A stretch of 64,000 nucleotides of DNA from Pseudomonas sp. BP8 (GTDB lineage Bacteria; Pseudomonadota; Gammaproteobacteria; Pseudomonadales; Pseudomonadaceae). Made by a program: the position numbers and the translations under genes. The stretch's first letter is position 1. Each line of letters begins with the position of its first letter. Below are positions 38,701 to 50,700 of the stretch, in pieces. Under the pieces are notes generated by a model that did no database searches, was not told the origin of the DNA, and saw only the letters and a list, made by a program, of their open reading frames with translations. The stretch lies in the NCBI RefSeq assembly GCF_017875955.1, contig NZ_JAGINK010000001.1, positions 315,001 to 379,000 of the forward strand, read 5' to 3'.

Positions 38701-41700
38701 TCACGGTCACGACGGTGCCGTCAGTCAGGGTGAAGGTCAGGCCTTTGTGGTCGGTGACCGACAGTTTTGGATCAGCGCTGACCAAGGTGACGGTGTAGGT
38801 GATCTTGCCGCCTTCGCTGACGGCGGTGTTATCAACAGAAAGCTGGGCAGTAACCAGGCTGTCGGTATCCGTCACGACAACCGAAGCAGGCGTGCTGATC
38901 TGCAGGTTCTCGAACTGCTCGCCCGCCACTTCAGCTTTCTCGATGCCGACGGTGATCTTGCCAGCGTCCTTGAAGACGTCGTCGCCCTGGGCTTTCGCCT
39001 CGAACGACTTGGTGATCTCACCCGCAGCGAACTGCAGCACAGTGCCGTTATCCAGGGTTACGGTCAGCGGCTTGTCCAGCGCCTTGTTCAAGGTCACGGT
39101 GAACGACGGCTGAGTCGCTTCGTCGACCGAGGTCTGGTCGGCGGTGATGGTGACCTTGATCAGGTCGCCTTGGCCGTTAGGCTCGTCGGAAACAACGGTC
39201 GACACCTTCTCGGTGCCCAGTTCGAGCTTCTCGAACTGCTCGGTGCCTTGGCCTTCAACCTTGACCAGTTCCTGAGTGATGGTCACTGGATCGTTGACGT
39301 AGACATTGTCCGGGGCGGTAACAGTCTTCGAACCGGTGGACTCACCGGCCTTCACGGTCACGACGGTGCCGTCAGTCAGGGTGAAGGTCAGGCCTTTGTG
39401 GTCGGTGACCGACAGTTTCGGATCTGCACTCACCAGGGTCACGGTGTACGTGATCTTGCCGCCTTCAGATACAGCAGTGTTATCCACAGAAAGCTGGGCA
39501 GTAACCAAGCTATCGGTGTCCGTCACGGCAACCGAAGCAGGCGTGCCGATCTGCAGATTTTCGAACTGCTCGCCCGCTACTTCAGCCTTGTCGATACCGA
39601 CGGTGATCTTGCCAGCGTCTTTGAAGACGTCATCGCCTTGGGCCTTCGCCTCGAACGACTTGGTGACCTCACCCGCAGCGAACTGCAGAACAGTGCCGTT
39701 ATCCAGGGTCACGGTCAGCGGCTTGTCCAGTGCCTTGTTGAGGGTCACGGTGAACGACGGCTGGGTCGCTTCGTCGACCGAAGTCTGGTCAGCAGTGATG
39801 GTGACCTTGACCAGGTCACCTTCGTTGCTGCCGCCCGGATTGCCAGGAGTGCCCGGCTCATCGCTGACGGTGGTTTGGACTTTGGTGCCGTCCAGTTCGA
39901 GCTTCTCGAACTGTTCAGTACCCTTGCCTTCGACTTTGACCAGTTCCTGAGTGATGGTCACTGGATCGTTGACGTAGACGTTGTCCGGTGCAGTGACGGT
40001 CTTCGAACCGGTGGACTCACCGGCCTTCACGGTCACGACGGTGCCGTCAGTCAGGGTGAAGGTCAGGCCTTTGTGGTCGGTGACCGACAACTTCGGATCA
40101 GCGCTCACCAGAGTTACGGTGTAGGTGATCTTGCCGCCTTCGCTGACGGCGGTGTTATCAACAGAAAGCTGGGCAGTAACCAGGCTGTCGGTATCCGTCA
40201 CGGCAACCGAAGCAGGCGTGCTGATCTGCAGGTTCTCGAACTGCTCGCCCGCCACTTCAGCTTTCTCGATGCCGACGGTGATCTTGCCAGCGTCCTTGAA
40301 GACGTCGTCGCCTTGGGCCTTCGCCTCGAACGACTTGGTGATCTCGCCCGCAGCGAACTGCAGCACAGTGCCGTTATCCAGAGTTACGGTCAGCGGCTTG
40401 TCCAGTGCCTTGTTCAGGGTCACGGTGAACGACGGTTGGGTCGCTTCGTCGACCGAGGCCTGGTCGGCGGTGATGGTGACCTTGATCAGGTCGCCTTCGT
40501 TGCTGCCGCCCGGATTGCCAGGAGTGCCCGGCTCATCGCTGACGGTGGTTTGGACTTTGGTGGTGTCCAGCTCGAGCTTCTCGAACTGTTCAGTGCCCTT
40601 GCCTTCAACCTTGACCAGCTCTTGCGTGATGGTCACGGGGTCGTTGACGTAGACGTTGTCTGGCGCGGTAACGGTCTTCGAGCCAGTCGACTCGCCAGCC
40701 TTCACGGTCACGACGGTGCCGTCAGTCAGGGTGAAGGTCAGGCCTTTGTGGTCGGTGACCGACAATTTCGGATCAGCACTCACCAGAGTGACGGTGTAGG
40801 TGATCTTGCCGCCTTCGTTGACTGCGGTGCTGTCTACCGAGAGCTGGGCAGTGACCAGGCTGTCGGTGTCCGTCACGGCAACCGAAGCAGGCGTGCTGAT
40901 CTGCAGGTTTTCGAACTGCTCGCCCGCCACTTCAGCTTTCTCGATACCGACGGTGATCTTGCCAGCGTCTTTGAAGACGTCGTCGCCTTGGGCCTTCGCC
41001 TCGAACGACTTGGTGACCTCACCCGCAGCGAACTGCAGAACAGTGCCGTTATCCAGGGTTACGGTCAGCGGCTTGTCCAGTGCCTTGTTCAGAGTCACGG
41101 TGAACGACGGCTGGGTCGCTTCGTCGACCGAGGTCTGGTCGGCGGTGATGGTGACCTTGATCAGGTCGCCTTGGCCGTTAGGCTCGTCGGAAACAACGGT
41201 CGACACCTTCTCGGTGCCCAGTTCGAGCTTCTCGAACTGCTCGGTGCCTTGGCCTTCAACCTTGACCAGTTCCTGAGTGATGGTCACTGGATCGTTGACG
41301 TAGACATTGTCCGGGGCGGTAACAGTCTTCGAACCGGTGGACTCACCGGCCTTCACGGTCACGACGGTGCCGTCAGTCAGGGTGAAGGTCAGGCCTTTGT
41401 GGTCGGTGACCGACAGTTTCGGATCTGCACTCACCAGGGTCACGGTGTACGTGATCTTGCCGCCTTCAGATACAGCAGTGTTATCCACAGAAAGCTGGGC
41501 AGTAACCAAGCTATCGGTGTCCGTCACGGCAACCGAAGCAGGCGTGCCGATCTGCAGATTTTCGAACTGCTCGCCCGCTACTTCAGCCTTGTCGATACCG
41601 ACGGTGATCTTGCCAGCGTCTTTGAAGACGTCATCGCCTTGGGCCTTCGCCTCGAACGACTTGGTGACCTCACCCGCAGCGAACTGCAGAACAGTGCCGT

Positions 41701-44700
41701 TATCCAGGGTCACGGTCAGCGGCTTGTCCAGTGCCTTGTTGAGGGTCACGGTGAACGACGGCTGGGTCGCTTCGTCGACCGAAGTCTGGTCAGCAGTGAT
41801 GGTGACCTTGACCAGGTCACCTTCGTTGCTGCCGCCCGGATTGCCAGGAGTGCCCGGCTCATCGCTGACGGTGGTTTGGACTTTGGTGCCGTCCAGCTCG
41901 AGCTTCTCGAACTGTTCGGTGCCCTTGCCCTCAACCTTGACCAGCTCTTGCGTGATGGTCACCGGGTCGTTGACGTAGACGTTGTCCGGTGCGGTGACGG
42001 TCTTCGAACCGGTCGACTCGCCCGCTTTCACGGTCACGACGGTGCCGTCAGTCAGGGTGAAGGTCAGGCCTTTGTGGTCGGTGACCGACAGTTTTGGATC
42101 AGCGCTGACCAAGGTGACGGTGTAGGTGATCTTGCCGCCTTCGCTGACGGCGGTGTTATCAACAGAAAGCTGGGCAGTAACCAGGCTGTCGGTATCCGTC
42201 ACGACAACCGAAGCAGGCGTGCTGATCTGCAGGTTCTCGAACTGCTCGCCCGCCACTTCAGCTTTCTCGATGCCGACGGTGATCTTGCCAGCGTCTTTGA
42301 AGACGTCATCGCCTTGGGCCTTCGCCTCGAACGACTTGGTGACCTCACCCGCAGCGAACTGCAGAACAGTGCCGTTATCCAGGGTTACGGTCAGCGGCTT
42401 GTCCAGTGCCTTGTTCAAGGTCACGGTGAACGACGGCTGGGTCGCTTCGTCGACCGAGGTCTGGTCGGCGGTGATGGTGACCTTGATCAGATCGCCTTCG
42501 TTGCTGCCGCCTGGGTTGCCAGGAGTGCCCGGCTCATCGCTGACGGTGGTTTGGACTTTGGTGGTGTCCAGTTCGAGCTTCTCGAACTGTTCAGTGCCCT
42601 TGCCTTCGACTTTGACCAGTTCCTGAGTGATGGTCACTGGATCGTTGACGTAGACGTTGTCTGGCGCGGTAACAGTCTTCGAGCCAGTCGATTCGCCAGC
42701 CTTGACGGTCACAACGGTGCCGTCAGTCAGAGTGAAGGTCAGGCCTTTGTGGTCGGTGACCGACAGTTTCGGATCGGCGCTGACCAAGGTGACGGTGTAG
42801 GTGATCTTGCCGCCTTCGCTGACTGCGGTGCTGTCTACCGAGAGCTGGGCAGTGACCAGGCTGTCGGTGTCCGTCACGGCAACCGAAGCAGGCGTGCTGA
42901 TCTGCAGGTTTTCGAACTGCTCGCCCGCCACTTCAGCTTTCTCGATACCGACGGTGATCTTGCCAGCGTCTTTGAAGACGTCGTCGCCTTGGGCCTTCGC
43001 CTCGAACGACTTGGTGACCTCACCCGCAGCGAACTGCAGAACAGTGCCGTTATCCAGGGTTACGGTCAGCGGCTTGTCCAGCGCCTTGTTCAAGGTCACG
43101 GTGAACGACGGCTGGGTCGCTTCGTCGACCGAGGTCTGGTCGGCGGTGATGGTGACCTTGATCAGATCGCCTTCGTTGCTGCCGCCTGGATTGCCAGGAG
43201 TGCCCGGCTCATCGCTGACGGTGGTTTGGACTTTGGTGCCGTCCAGCTCGAGCTTCTCGAACTGTTCGGTGCCCTTGCCTTCAACCTTGACCAGTTCCTG
43301 AGTGATGGTCACTGGATCGTTGACGTAGACGTTGTCCGGAGCGGTAACGGTCTTCGAGCCCGTCGACTCGCCAGCCTTGACGGTTACAACAGTGCCGTCG
43401 GTCAGGGTGAAGGTCAGGCCTTTGTGGTCGGTAACCGACAACTTCGGATCAGCACTCACCAGAGTTACGGTGTAAGTGATCTTGCCGCCTTCGCTGACTG
43501 CGGTGTTATCCACAGAAAGCTGGGCAGTAACCAAGCTGTCAGTGTCGGTGACCGCAACAGTGGCGCCCTTGCCGATCTGCAGGTTCTCCAGCTGCTCGCC
43601 AATGACCTCGGCCTTGTCGATGCTGACGCTGATCTTCCCGGCGTCCTTGAAGACGTCATCGCCCTGTGCAGCGGCGGCGTAGCCAACGCTGGTAGTACCG
43701 GCAGCGATAACCACGACAGCGCCAGTGCTCAGTGTGATGCTCAGATCCTTATCCAGCGCCTTGTTCAGGTGCAGGGTAAAGGTCGGCTCTGTGGCTTCGT
43801 TGACCGAAGTCTGGTCTGCGGTGATGGTGACCTTGACCAGATCGCCTTCGTTGCTGCCGCCTGGGTTGCCAGGAGTACCCGGCTCGTCCGTAACGGTGGT
43901 TTGGACCTTGGTGGTGTCCAGCTCGAGCTTCTCGAACTGTTCAGTCCCTTTGCCTTCGACCTTGACCAGTTCCTGAGTGATGGTCGCTGGATCGTTGACG
44001 TAGACGTTGTCCGGAGCGGTAACGGTCTTCGAGCCAGTCGACTCACCGGCCTTCACGGTCACAACGGTGCCGTCAGTCAGAGTGAAGGTCAGACCTTTGT
44101 GGTCGGTGACCGACAGCTTCGGATCAGCGCTCACCAGAGTTACGGTGTAGGTGATCTTGCCGCCTTCGCTGACTGCGGTGTTGTCTACCGAGAGCTGAGC
44201 CGTGACCAGGCTGTCAGTGTCGGTGACCGCAACAGTGGCGCCCTTACCGATCTGCAGGTTCTCGAGCTGCTCGCCAATGACTTCAGCCTTGTCGATGCTG
44301 ACCGTGGTCTTGCCAGCATCCTTGAAGACGTCATCGCCCTGTGCAGGTGCGGCGTAGGCAAGGCTGGTAGTACCGGCAGCGATAACCACGACAGCACCAG
44401 TGCTCAGGGTGATGCTCAGATCCTTATCCAGCGCCTTGTTCAGGTGCAGGGTGAAGGTCGGTTCTGTGGCTTCGTTGACCGAGGTCTGGTCAGCGGTGAT
44501 GGTGACCTTGACCAGGTCGCCTTCGTTGCTGCCGCCTGGGTTGCCAGGAGTACCCGGCTCGTCCGTAACGGTGGTTTGGACCTTGGTGGTGTCCAGCTCG
44601 AGCTTCTCGAACTGTTCAGTCCCTTTGCCTTCGACCTTGACCAGTTCCTGAGTGATGGTCACTGGATCGTTGACGTAGACGTTGTCCGGAGCGGTAACGG

Positions 44701-47700
44701 TCTTCGAGCCAGTCGACTCACCGGCCTTCACGGTCACAACGGTGCCGTCAGTCAGAGTGAAGGTCAGGCCTTTGTGGTCGGTGACCGACAGCTTCGGATC
44801 AGCGCTCACCAGGGTGACGGTGTAGGTGATCTTGCCGCCTTCGCTGACTGCGGTGTTGTCTACCGAGAGCTGAGCCGTGACCAGGCTGTCAGTGTCGGTG
44901 ACCGCAACAGTGGCGCCCTTACCGATCTGCAGGTTCTCGAGCTGCTCGCCAATGACTTCAGCCTTGTCGATGCTGACCGTGGTCTTGCCAGCATCCTTGA
45001 AGACGTCATCGCCCTGTGCAGGTGCGGCGTAGGCAAGGCTGGTAGTACCGGCAGCGATAACCACGACAGCACCAGTGCTCAGGGTGATGCTCAGATCCTT
45101 ATCCAGCGCCTTGTTCAGGTGCAGGGTGAAGGTCGGTTCTGTGGCTTCGTTGACCGAGGTCTGGTCAGCGGTGATGGTGACCTTGACCAGGTCGCCTTCG
45201 TTGCTGCCGCCTGGGTTGCCAGGAGTACCCGGCTCGTCCGTAACGGTGGTTTGGACCTTGGTGGTGTCCAGCTCGAGCTTCTCGAACTGTTCAGTCCCTT
45301 TGCCTTCGACCTTGACCAGTTCCTGAGTGATGGTCACTGGATCGTTGACGTAGACGTTGTCCGGAGCGGTAACGGTCTTCGAGCCAGTCGACTCACCGGC
45401 CTTCACGGTCACAACGGTGCCGTCAGTCAGAGTGAAGGTCAGGCCTTTGTGGTCGGTGACCGACAGCTTCGGATCAGCGCTCACCAGGGTGACGGTGTAG
45501 GTGATCTTGCCGCCTTCGCTGACTGCGGTGTTATCCACAGAGAGCTGGGCAGTAACCAGGCTGTCAGTGTCGGTGACCGCCACAGTGGCGCCCTTACCGA
45601 TCTGCAGGTTCTCCAGCTGCTCGCCAATGACCTCGGCCTTGTCGATGCTGACGCTGATCTTCCCGGCGTCCTTGAAGACGTCGTCGCCTTGGGCAGGTGC
45701 GGCGTAGCCAACGCTGGTAGTACCGGCAGCGATGACAACGACAGCGCCGGTGCTCAGGGTAATGCTCAGATCTTTATCCAGCGCCTTGTTCAAGTGCAGG
45801 GTAAAGGTCGGCTCTGTGGCTTCGTTGACCGAGGTCTGGTCAGCGGTGATGGTGACCTTGACCAGATCGCCTTCGTTGCTGCCGCCTGGATTGCCAGGAG
45901 TGCCCGGCTCATCGCTGACTGTGGTTTGGACTTTGGTGCCGTCCAGTTCGAGCTTCTCGAACTGCTCGGTACCTTTGCCTTCGACTTTGACCAGCTCTTG
46001 CGTGATGGTCACCGGATCGTTGACGTAGACGTTGTCTGGCGCGGTAACAGTCTTCGAACCGGTGGACTCACCGGCCTTCACGGTCACTACAGTGCCGTCG
46101 GTAAGGGTGAAGGTCAGACCTTTATGGTCGGTAACCGACAGTTTCGGATCAGCGCTCACGAGGGTGACGGTGTAAGTGATCTTGCCGCCTTCGCTGACTG
46201 CGGTGTTATCCACAGAGAGCTGGGCAGTAACCAGGCTGTCAGTGTCGGTGACCGCCACAGTGGCGCCCTTACCGATCTGCAGGTTCTCCAGCTGCTCGCC
46301 AATGACCTCGGCCTTGTCGATGCTGACGCTGATCTTCCCGGCGTCCTTGAAGACGTCGTCGCCTTGGGCAGGTGCGGCGTAGCCAACGCTGGTAGTACCG
46401 GCAGCGATGACAACGACAGCGCCGGTGCTCAGGGTAATGCTCAGATCTTTATCCAGCGCCTTGTTCAGGTGCAGGGTAAAGGTCGGCTCTGTGGCTTCGT
46501 TGACCGAGGTCTGGTCAGCGGTGATGGTGACCTTGACCAGATCGCCTTCGTTGCCAGGAGTGCCCGGCTCATCGCTGACGGTGGTCTGGACTTTGGTGGT
46601 GTCCAGTTCGAGCTTCTCGAACTGTTCAGTGCCTTTGCCTTCGACTTTGACCAGCTCTTGCGTGATGGTCACCGGATCGTTGACGTAGACGTTGTCCGGC
46701 GCGGTAACAGTCTTCGATCCAGTCGACTCACCGGCCTTCACGGTCACAACGGTGCCGTCAGTCAGAGTGAAGGTCAGGCCTTTGTGGTCGGTGACCGACA
46801 GCTTCGGATCAGCGCTCACCAGGGTGACGGTGTAGGTGATCTTGCCGCCTTCAGATACCGCAGTGTTATCCACAGAGAGCTGGGCAGTGACCAAGCTGTC
46901 GGTATCGGTGACGGTGACCGACGCCGGTTTGCCGATCTGCAGGTTCTCCAGCTGCTCGCCAATGACTTCAGCCTTGTCGATGCTCACTGTGGTCTTGCCA
47001 GCATCTTTGAAGACGTCGTCGCCCTGTGCAGGGGCGGCGTAGCCAACGCTAGTAGTACCGGCAGCGATAACCACGACAGCACCGGTGCTCAGGGTGATGC
47101 TCAGGTCTTTATCCAGCGCCTTGTTCAGGTGCAGGGTGAAGGTCGGCTCTGTGGCTTCGTTGACCGAAGTCTGGTCAGCGGTGATGGTGACCTTGACCAG
47201 ATCGCCTTCGTTGCTACCGCCTGGGTTGCCAGGAGTGCCCGGCTCGTCAGTAACGGTGGTCTCGACCTTGGTGGTGTCCAGTTCGAGCTTCTCGAACTGC
47301 TCGGTACCTTTGCCTTCGACTTTGACCAGCTCTTGCGTGATGGTCACCGGATCGTTGACGTAGACGTTGTCCGGCGCGGTTACGGTCTTCGAACCGGTGG
47401 ACTCACCAGCCTTCACGGTCACGACGGTGCCGTCGGTCAGGGTGAAGGTCAGACCTTTGTGGTCGGTGACCGAAAGCTTCGGATCAGCGCTCACCAGGGT
47501 CACGGTGTAGGTGATCTTGCCGCCTTCAGATACCGCTGTGTTATCCACAGAGAGCTGGGCAGTGACCAGGCTGTCGGTATCGGTGACGGTGACCGACGCT
47601 GGTTTACCGATCTGCAGGTTTTCGAACTGCTCGCCCGCCACTTCAGCCTTGTCGATGCCGACGGTGATTTTGCCAGCGTCTTTGAAGACGTCATCGCCTT

Positions 47701-50700
47701 GGGCTTTCGCCTCGAACGACTTGGTAATCTCACCCGCGGCGAACTGCAGCACAGTGCCGTTATCCAGAGTTACGGTCAGCGGCTTGTCCAGCGCCTTGTT
47801 CAAGGTCACGGTGAACGACGGCTGAGTCGCTTCGTCGACCGAGGTCTGGTCGGCGGTGATAGTGACCTTGACCAGGTCGCCTTCGTTGCCAGGAGTGCCC
47901 GGCTCATCGCTGACTGTGGTTTGGACTTTGGTGCCGTCCAGTTCGAGCTTCTCGAACTGCTCGGTACCTTTGCCTTCGACTTTGACCAGCTCTTGCGTGA
48001 TGGTCACCGGATCGTTGACGTAGACGTTGTCCGGCGCGGTTACGGTCTTCGAACCGGTCGATTCGCCAGCCTTCACGGTCACTACAGTGCCGTCGGTAAG
48101 GGTGAAGGTCAGACCTTTATGGTCGGTAACCGACAGTTTCGGATCAGCGCTCACCAGGGTGACGGTGTAAGTGATCTTGCCGCCTTCGCTGACTGCGGTG
48201 TTATCCACAGAGAGCTGGGCAGTAACCAGGCTGTCAGTGTCGGTGACCGCCACAGTGGCGCCCTTACCGATCTGCAGGTTCTCCAGCTGCTCACCAATGA
48301 CCTCGGCCTTGTCGATGCTGACGCTGATCTTCCCGGCGTCCTTGAAGACGTCGTCGCCTTGGGCAGGTGCGGCGTAGCCAACGCTGGTAGTACCGGCAGC
48401 GATAACCACGACAGCGCCAGTGCTCAGTGTGATGCTCAGATCCTTATCCAGCGCCTTGTTCAGGTGCAGGGTGAAGGTCGGTTCTGTGGCTTCGTTGACC
48501 GAGGTCTGGTCAGCGGTGATGGTGACCTTGACCAGGTCGCCTTCGTTGCTGCCGCCTGGGTTGCCAGGAGTACCCGGCTCGTCCGTAACGGTGGTTTGGA
48601 CCTTGGTGGTGTCCAGCTCGAGCTTCTCGAACTGTTCAGTCCCTTTGCCTTCGACCTTGACCAGTTCCTGAGTGATGGTCACTGGATCGTTGACGTAGAC
48701 GTTGTCTGGCGCGGTAACGGTCTTCGAACCGGTCGACTCACCGGCCTTCACGGTCACAACGGTGCCGTCAGTCAGAGTGAAGGTCAGGCCTTTGTGGTCG
48801 GTGACCGACAGCTTCGGATCAGCGCTCACCAGGGTGACGGTGTAGGTGATCTTGCCGCCTTCGCTGACTGCGGTGTTATCCACAGAGAGCTGGGCAGTAA
48901 CCAGGCTGTCAGTGTCGGTGACCGCCACAGTGGCGCCCTTATCGATCTGCAGGTTCTCCAGCTGCTCGCCAATGACCTCGGCCTTGTCGATGCTGACGCT
49001 GATCTTCCCGGCGTCCTTGAAGACGTCGTCGCCTTGGGCAGGTGCGGCGTAGCCAACGCTGGTAGTACCGGCAGCGATGACAACGACAGCGCCGGTGCTC
49101 AGGGTAATGCTCAGATCTTTATCCAGCGCCTTGTTCAAGTGCAGGGTAAAGGTCGGCTCTGTGGCTTCGTTGACCGAGGTCTGGTCAGCGGTGATGGTGA
49201 CCTTGACCAGATCGCCTTCGTTGCTGCCGCCTGGATTGCCAGGAGTGCCCGGCTCATCGCTGACTGTGGTTTGGACTTTGGTGCCGTCCAGTTCGAGCTT
49301 CTCGAACTGCTCGGTACCTTTGCCTTCGACTTTGACCAGCTCTTGCGTGATGGTCACCGGATCGTTGACGTAGACGTTGTCTGGCGCGGTAACAGTCTTC
49401 GAACCGGTGGACTCACCGGCCTTCACGGTCACTACAGTGCCGTCGGTAAGGGTGAAGGTCAGACCTTTATGGTCGGTAACCGACAGTTTCGGATCAGCGC
49501 TCACGAGGGTGACGGTGTAAGTGATCTTGCCGCCTTCGCTGACTGCGGTGTTATCCACAGAGAGCTGGGCAGTAACCAGGCTGTCAGTGTCGGTGACCGC
49601 CACAGTGGCGCCCTTACCGATCTGCAGGTTCTCCAGCTGCTCGCCAATGACCTCGGCCTTGTCGATGCTGACGCTGATCTTCCCGGCGTCCTTGAAGACG
49701 TCGTCGCCTTGGGCAGGTGCGGCGTAGCCAACGCTGGTAGTACCGGCAGCGATGACAACGACAGCGCCGGTGCTCAGGGTAATGCTCAGATCTTTATCCA
49801 GCGCCTTGTTCAGGTGCAGGGTAAAGGTCGGCTCTGTGGCTTCGTTGACCGAGGTCTGGTCAGCGGTGATGGTGACCTTGACCAGATCGCCTTCGTTGCT
49901 GCCGCCTGGATTGCCAGGAGTGCCCGGCTCATCGCTGACTGTGGTTTGGACTTTGGTGCCGTCCAGTTCGAGCTTCTCGAACTGTTCAGTGCCCTTGCCT
50001 TCGACTTTGACCAGTTCCTGAGTGATGGTCACTGGATCGTTGACGTAGACGTTGTCCGGTGCGGTGACGGTCTTCGAGCCGGTGGACTCACCAGCCTTCA
50101 CGGTCACGACGGTGCCGTCGGTCAGGGTGAAGGTCAGACCTTTGTGGTCGGTGACCGACAGCTTCGGATCAGCGCTCACCAGTGTGACGGTGTAGGTGAT
50201 CTTGCCGCCTTCAGATACCGCAGTGTTATCCACAGAGAGCTGGGCAGTGACCAAGCTGTCGGTATCGGTGACGGTGACCGACGCCGGTTTGCCGATCTGC
50301 AGGTTCTCCAGCTGCTCGCCAATGACTTCAGCCTTGTCGATGCTCACTGTGGTCTTGCCAGCATCTTTGAAGACGTCGTCGCCCTGTGCAGGGGCGGCGT
50401 AGCCAACGCTAGTAGTACCGGCAGCGATAACCACGACAGCACCGGTGCTCAGGGTGATGCTCAGGTCTTTATCCAGCGCCTTGTTCAGGTGCAGGGTGAA
50501 GGTCGGCTCTGTGGCTTCGTTGACCGAAGTCTGGTCAGCGGTGATGGTGACCTTGACCAGATCGCCTTCGTTGCTACCGCCTGGGTTGCCAGGAGTGCCC
50601 GGCTCGTCAGTAACGGTGGTCTCGACCTTGGTGGTGTCCAGTTCGAGCTTCTCGAACTGCTCGGTACCTTTGCCTTCGACTTTGACCAGCTCTTGCGTGA

